A DNA stretch of 64,000 bases from Pseudomonas sp. RSB 5.4 (lineage in GTDB: Bacteria; Pseudomonadota; Gammaproteobacteria; Pseudomonadales; Pseudomonadaceae): the NCBI RefSeq assembly GCF_037126175.1, contig NZ_CP146986.1, positions 4,349,001 through 4,413,000 of the forward strand, written 5' to 3'. Position numbers and translations under genes: made by a program. Each line of letters starts with the position of its first letter. Positions within the stretch are counted from its first letter, which is position 1. The notes under the pieces were generated by a model. That model saw nothing but the letters and a program-made list of their open reading frames with translations, did no database searches and was not told the origin of the DNA. Shown here one piece after another: positions 59,655 through 64,000 of this stretch.

Positions 59655-62101
59655 TTCGTATCCTTCGAATTCATCAATTCCAGTTCACCATCCCGATACC
59701 ACACCTCACACCCCATCCACGCCGGATCAACCTGCGGCATCACCGCCGACGGCTTGCGCAACTCGCGCAACAACGTCGAACCATGCGACAACCGCCCGCC
59801 CATACGCGCAATCACCGCCCGCGCCGCTTGATAGTGCGCATGCCGCCCCGGATCGAGAGTGTCTTCGAGCAAGATGTCCTCGCCGAGAATGCCTTGCACC
59901 TGCCCCGGATAAATCATGAAACCGGTCGCTTGCTCCGCACCTTCGCGACCGTCCTGCCAGAAGCTGCCGTCGCGGGTGCGCACGTCGGGATGCGGCGCGA
60001 ACCAATGCTCGCGATCCGCCATGGGCATGGCGTGGTGAAGACGGAAGAAGATGCGCATCAGGTTGTCGCGATACCACTCGCGTACTTGCAGGTAGTAGCC
60101 GCGCAGGCCCGGCAGGCCGGTCGAATGCGCGAGGCGGATCAGCCCGGACCATTGTGGGAATGACTGTAGCGGCAGTTCGCTCGACGCGGGTCGTGGGGTG
60201 GCCGGGTCGGTTTCCCACGGCAGTCGATGAGGACTGTTTTCCAGATTGTCGTAAGCGGTCGGCGGACGGCCCAGCCAGTCGCCGCCACTGCTGGCCAGCG
60301 CCGTGGCGATGCACAGATTGCCTTGCACCGTGAACACGTAGAACCGGGTGAACCAGTCCGCGAGTTGTTGGCCATTGGCACTTTGGGCGACCAGTTCGGC
60401 CAGCTCCCGATCGAAGCGCTGCAAACCGTTTTCAAGGTTCAGCAAATGGCCCCGAGCCTTGCGTTGCATACGCAAAAACAGCGGCAACGAACGCAGCATC
60501 TTCAGCGGTTGCCACGGCAGATGCGGCGTCGCACCACCAACTTCATCGGCGTAGTTATCGGCGCTGATGCCCCAGTCGGCCAACCGGGCAAGAAACAGAT
60601 CATTGTTGATGTAGGACGCGCCGCCGAACACAGCAGTGAACGGCTCGTTGTCCTGCAACACCCGCGCATCCCAGCGCGCCATGATCGCCGGGATACTCGC
60701 CGCCGCGCGGCGCTGGGCGTACTCCACCAGCACGCTCGGTTGCGGTGGGAGGATCTCGGCGATGTTCGCGGCGGTCAGGTGCCGGCGCCAGCCGTAGTCG
60801 CTGATCGGCCGGTATTGCAGCAGCCAGAGTTGCGAGCCGTCCCAGGCCCATTCGACGTCGCCGGGCACGTAGTGGAACACGCGCAACACGTCTTGCAGAA
60901 AGCGCCACAGCAGGTCTTCGGTCAAGCCGTGGGACGGCGTGAACGTGCCGCTACGCCACGCATCGCCGAGTCGCGAAAGCGTTGCTTGTGAGGGGCTGAC
61001 GTGACCGTCGGCCAACGATTCGAGATGGCCTTCAACCCATTCCAGTTCTACCGAGAGATGGCGCACGAACGCGATCCCGGAAACTACCGGCGTGATGAAG
61101 CGTTGCACCACCACTTCCTCGACGCCTTCGGCCGTGAGTTCGGCGATGCGTTTCGGCACATTGGCGGGCGGCTCGCGCAGATAGGTTGTGCTCAAACCGG
61201 CATTCGCCGAATCGGCCTGATCCTCGCCATAACTGGAGGAGCGCACCGCCCAGGTCACGTCGGGTTGGGCAGCGAGAAATGCCAGCAGACGCGGATCGCT
61301 GCAATCGTTGAGGGTCAGCGCGGCCGGCACCGCTTGCCGGGCCAGTTCAGCCAGGCGCAAACGCCCGCCCTTGGTGTGCGCAACAAACCCGCGCTCGCCC
61401 GACTCCAGCCACTGTGCGAACTGCGCGGGCGAGTCGATCCACGGGTAATGGCCCCAACCGGGTTTGAGGCTGATAGTCAGATCAGCGCGAGCGAGAATCG
61501 CCGACCACGCCGCCGCTTGCTCGATGCCGAGCACCGCGTCCTGATCGCCCCAAACCAGCTCGACCGGATCGGTGATCCACTCCAGCAGCGGCAACGCAGT
61601 ATCTGCGCGAATCACGTCCCAATGCGGCACGAACGCACGGCAACGCGCATAGCCGGCGCCCATGCGCTGGTACTGCGCGGGCGTCCAGGTCTGGTTGGAA
61701 AACTTGCGCGCGAACAGCGTGGGTTTGTTCGAGAGCAACCAGTGAATGGTCTTGCGAATCGGCAGCGGCGACATCAGCGCCGGCAACCGCCGCTGCCACA
61801 GAAACGCACCGACCGGCGCCAACAAAACGCTGCGGGAAAAGTGCCCCGGCTGACGTTGCAACGCATGCAACACCAGCAACGCATTGACCCCGACCGCCGT
61901 GATCGCGCTGCCCTGCTGTGTCATCGCCAGCAAGGTCTGCGCGTAGTCCGCCAGATCCTCACAGGGCGGCTGCGGATTGGCGCCGAAACCCGGCAACTCC
62001 AGCGGCACCACTTCGTAACGCTGAAAATGCGGCAGCGCGTCATCCCACCAATCGGCGGCGCTGCCGTTGCCGGCCAACAGGTACATCAGGGGCTTGCTCA
62101 T
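59651..62101 (-). CDS. Alpha/beta-hydrolase fused to PEP-utilising (PPDK-like) enzyme
   Basis: 816 residues in two parts. 1-240: alpha/beta hydrolase fold with Asp (WGDQDAV) and His (GWGHYPW) of a triad, but the nucleophile elbow reads GVNAL where GxSxG is expected. From ~280: VRSSSYGEDQADSANAG and VVVQRFITPVVSGIAF, the ATP-grasp N-terminal half of PEP synthase/PPDK-type enzymes; ending with the PEP-mobile domain GGRLSHGSTLLREL with the phosphoryl-carrying His at 773. Such fusions recall rifampicin phosphotransferases. Reaction unknown. 9 nt after the SDR gene. Confidence 0.8.
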   Translation of the reverse strand: MSKPLMYLLAGNGSAADWWDDALPHFQRYEVVPLELPGFGANPQPPCEDLADYAQTLLAMTQQGSAITAVGVNALLVLHALQRQPGHFSRSVLLAPVGAFLWQRRLPALMSPLPIRKTIHWLLSNKPTLFARKFSNQTWTPAQYQRMGAGYARCRAFVPHWDVIRADTALPLLEWITDPVELVWGDQDAVLGIEQAAAWSAILARADLTISLKPGWGHYPWIDSPAQFAQWLESGERGFVAHTKGGRLRLAELARQAVPAALTLNDCSDPRLLAFLAAQPDVTWAVRSSSYGEDQADSANAGLSTTYLREPPANVPKRIAELTAEGVEEVVVQRFITPVVSGIAFVRHLSVELEWVEGHLESLADGHVSPSQATLSRLGDAWRSGTFTPSHGLTEDLLWRFLQDVLRVFHYVPGDVEWAWDGSQLWLLQYRPISDYGWRRHLTAANIAEILPPQPSVLVEYAQRRAAASIPAIMARWDARVLQDNEPFTAVFGGASYINNDLFLARLADWGISADNYADEVGGATPHLPWQPLKMLRSLPLFLRMQRKARGHLLNLENGLQRFDRELAELVAQSANGQQLADWFTRFYVFTVQGNLCIATALASSGGDWLGRPPTAYDNLENSPHRLPWETDPATPRPASSELPLQSFPQWSGLIRLAHSTGLPGLRGYYLQVREWYRDNLMRIFFRLHHAMPMADREHWFAPHPDVRTRDGSFWQDGREGAEQATGFMIYPGQVQGILGEDILLEDTLDPGRHAHYQAARAVIARMGGRLSHGSTLLRELRKPSAVMPQVDPAWMGCEVWYRDGELELMNSKDTK

Positions 62102-62110
62102 GGGCGATCC

Positions 62111-63505
62111 TCAGGCCAGATCGCGCAGCGCGGCGTCAAGAGTCGGATAGCGGAACGTGTAGCCCGCCTCGCTCAAACGCTGCGGCACCACACGCTGACC
62201 GTCGAAGAACAATTGCGCCATCTCCCCCGCCAGCGCACGAACTGGCGCGGCGGGAATGTGGAACCACACCGGACGCTTGAGGACCTTGCCGGCCTGCTCG
62301 GCGAACGCGGCCTGACTGACCGTTTCGGGCGCGACCATGTTGTAGGTGCCGCGCAAATTTTCATCGTGGAAGGATCGAGCGATCACCTGAATCACATCAT
62401 CGCGATGCACCCAGCTCATGATCTGCCGACCATCGCCCATGCGCCCGCCGAAGCCCAGGCGAAACGGAATCAGCAACGGCAGCAGCGCACCGCCCGGGCC
62501 GAAGACCACGCCGAGACGCAGCACCACCTGACGCACGCCAAACTCAGTGGCCGGTTGTGCGGCGGCTTCCCAACGCGCGCAGAGTTCGGCCATGAAACCG
62601 TCGCCCTTGCTGGCCTGTTCATCGAGGCTTTCGCTGGCATCACGCACACCGTAGAAACCGATGGCCGAGGCCTGAATCCACAGTGCTGGTTTGTGCTCGG
62701 TGTTCTTCAACCAAGTCATCAACGCTTCGGTGGTGCCGACTCGGCTGGCGAGCAGTTTCGCCTGACGCTTGGGACTCCAGCGTGGGCCGGCGACGGGTGC
62801 TCCGGCGAGATTGATCACTACGTCGAAGGCTTCGTCGCGGCTGAGTTCGCCGAGCGAATGCATACAGCGGACGCGGCCGTTGAACAAGGTGGCGGCGCTC
62901 AACGGATCACGCGTTAGAACGCTAATTGAATGACCGGCGTCGAGTAACTGGTGGACTAAAGCTTCACCTATAAACCCTGTGCCGCCGGTGATCAGTACGC
63001 GTTTGAAAGCGCTGCCAACAAACGGGTTGGATGTGCTCGGAGTCTTTACTGAAGGGGATTTTCGGCGGTCATGGCGATATAGCCAAACCAGCGGTGGCAA
63101 CAACACCAGCAACGCAAAGCCGTCGAGCCACAGGTGCGACCAGACCTGCCGTTGCGCTGAAAGCCACATGTCCTGCGGCGCCCATAACAGGATGCCCGCG
63201 ATCAACCAACCCCAGACTGCCGGGGCTTTCAAGCGATTGCCCAAGTGCACCAGAGCGAGCATGTACAGCGAATAGCTTTGCAGCGTCGCGCCGAAAAGCG
63301 CGAGCCACCAGACTTGTTGTTCGTGGCCGGCCGCAGGCACCGCATCGGCGCCCCAGAATGCGAGTTCGAGGGTGTGCAAATAGCCGTCGAGTAAACCGGA
63401 GTGACCGGCCCAAGTCAGGGTGAGGCCGGCGAGAATGTGCACGATTGCGGCGGCGTATAGCCAGAGTACTAACGCGGGGCGAAGGGAGATCGAGGGGGCT
63501 GGCAT
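62111..63505 (-). CDS. TIGR01777-type SDR with N-terminal membrane domain
   Basis: 464 residues. Four hydrophobic helices at ~10-145, then a Rossmann domain with VLITGGTGFIGEALVHQLLD near 170, QASAIGFYGVRD and the TIGR01777 tail VWFHIPAAPVRALAGEMAQ. The catalytic YxxxK context (FYGVRD) is atypical. Membrane anchoring of an otherwise soluble family is unusual. ATG at 63505 (AGGA 6 nt upstream) preferred over 63523. Likely operon with the hydrolase-PEP fusion. Confidence 0.85.
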   Translation of the reverse strand: MPAPSISLRPALVLWLYAAAIVHILAGLTLTWAGHSGLLDGYLHTLELAFWGADAVPAAGHEQQVWWLALFGATLQSYSLYMLALVHLGNRLKAPAVWGWLIAGILLWAPQDMWLSAQRQVWSHLWLDGFALLVLLPPLVWLYRHDRRKSPSVKTPSTSNPFVGSAFKRVLITGGTGFIGEALVHQLLDAGHSISVLTRDPLSAATLFNGRVRCMHSLGELSRDEAFDVVINLAGAPVAGPRWSPKRQAKLLASRVGTTEALMTWLKNTEHKPALWIQASAIGFYGVRDASESLDEQASKGDGFMAELCARWEAAAQPATEFGVRQVVLRLGVVFGPGGALLPLLIPFRLGFGGRMGDGRQIMSWVHRDDVIQVIARSFHDENLRGTYNMVAPETVSQAAFAEQAGKVLKRPVWFHIPAAPVRALAGEMAQLFFDGQRVVPQRLSEAGYTFRYPTLDAALRDLA

Positions 63506-63571
63506 TCCGTGTCCTGAGCGCATTCCTTGGGGGTGGGGAGTTTAAAGGAATGCGTGGGGTTTCGGGGGTTG

Positions 63572-64000
63572 TCAGTAGCAGTAGCTGGGTTGGATTGGTG
63601 TGGAGGAGTTTTTCTTCAAGTGTTCCAAACCGAAACGGGCGCCATCACTACCCTTCGCGAGGGCCATTTGGTAACAGGCCATGGCTCGAGATGGATCTTT
63701 GGTACCCCATTCGCCGCTAGCGAAGGTAGATCCCAACTTGCTGATCGCGTTGGCATTGCCCATTTTTACGGCGCCCATCAGTGCTTGCTCTGCAAGCGCA
63801 GGATTTTTGCAGGGACCGTCGGATGTTAGTTCGTTGCCATCGCAGTAAAACTCGGAAAGTCCCATCGCACCGTTCGGCAAAGTCGTGGCCGCTGCTTTGA
63901 ATAGTGACTCCAAAGTATCCGTTGGCACCTGCGGCGCCATGCCCGAGAGGCTCAAAATAGCGGCTTTATAACTGGCAAGTGGGTCTCCGGAGTGTGCTGC
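63572..64000 (-). CDS. Sel1-repeat-like protein (partial, 5' end outside window)
   Basis: The frame is open to the window edge and the visible part has Sel1/TPR-like repeats (ALAEQALMGAVKMGNANAIS, GEWGTKDPSRAMACYQMALA). Sel1 proteins mediate protein contacts. The visible C-terminus ends IQPSYCY. A TTG at 63955 could start a short form but the frame continues upstream. Confidence 0.65.
   Translation of the reverse strand, partial: AAHSGDPLASYKAAILSLSGMAPQVPTDTLESLFKAAATTLPNGAMGLSEFYCDGNELTSDGPCKNPALAEQALMGAVKMGNANAISKLGSTFASGEWGTKDPSRAMACYQMALAKGSDGARFGLEHLKKNSSTPIQPSYCY

Overview
The window is a chromosomal segment from a Pseudomonas of the fluorescens species complex. Three things point there: GC-rich coding sequence, gene order that largely follows the P. 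aeruginosa PA5293-PA5346 region as I remember it (rep, xpt, cycB, pauR, dadX-dadA/dadR, rpmB-rpmG, radC, coaBC-dut-algC-argB, pyrE/crc, rph, yicC-gmk-rpoZ-spoT, oxyR-recG), and about fourteen REP-type inverted repeats of the kinds typical of P. fluorescens genomes. I see no rRNA, tRNA, CRISPR array, prophage or insertion sequence.

Layout. 0-9 kb: partial LysR regulator divergent from a MATE pump, a c-di-GMP phosphodiesterase (ProE-like), Rep helicase, Xpt, a long acetyl-CoA hydrolase/transferase and a cytochrome c5. 9.4-15.5 kb: amino-acid and polyamine catabolism, with pauR, the dadA-Rid-dadX operon divergent from its regulator dadR, and a PauB-type FAD oxidoreductase. 15.5-21.9 kb: DUF1127, a MocR regulator and a complete chaperone-usher fimbrial cluster. 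22-27.3 kb: phospholipase-D lipoprotein, MFS transporter, KauB-type aldehyde dehydrogenase and a small cupin. 27.4-51.8 kb: housekeeping core covering ribosomal proteins L33/L28, a peptide-binding protein, RadC, CoaBC, dUTPase, AlgC, ArgB, PyrE, Crc, RNase PH, YicC, Gmk, RpoZ, SpoT, RidA, ExbB-ExbD-TonB, OxyR-RecG and a YbaK-HDOD fusion.

52-64 kb is the accessory part. A small DUF6124-type gene sits behind a roughly 230-nt leader that folds into several strong hairpins. Next comes a two-gene GNAT/small-basic-protein module bracketed by imperfect direct repeats of about 48 bp. After that an unbroken minus-strand array of small exported proteins (LprI-like, TPR, Cys-rich and FG-GAP-like) overlaps or abuts a large alpha/beta-hydrolase + PEP-utilising-enzyme fusion and a membrane-anchored TIGR01777 SDR. 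One member of the array is split by an in-frame amber codon. A Sel1-type gene runs off the window end.

Functional threads: D-amino acid and polyamine use (dad, pau/kau genes, with Crc as the global catabolite repressor), stringent response (rpoZ-spoT), oxidative-stress regulation with DNA repair (oxyR-recG), TonB-dependent uptake energy, and c-di-GMP/fimbriae surface functions. The best candidates for an undescribed system are the structured leader with its DUF6124 gene, and the 54.4-63.5 kb envelope array with the hydrolase-PEP fusion.
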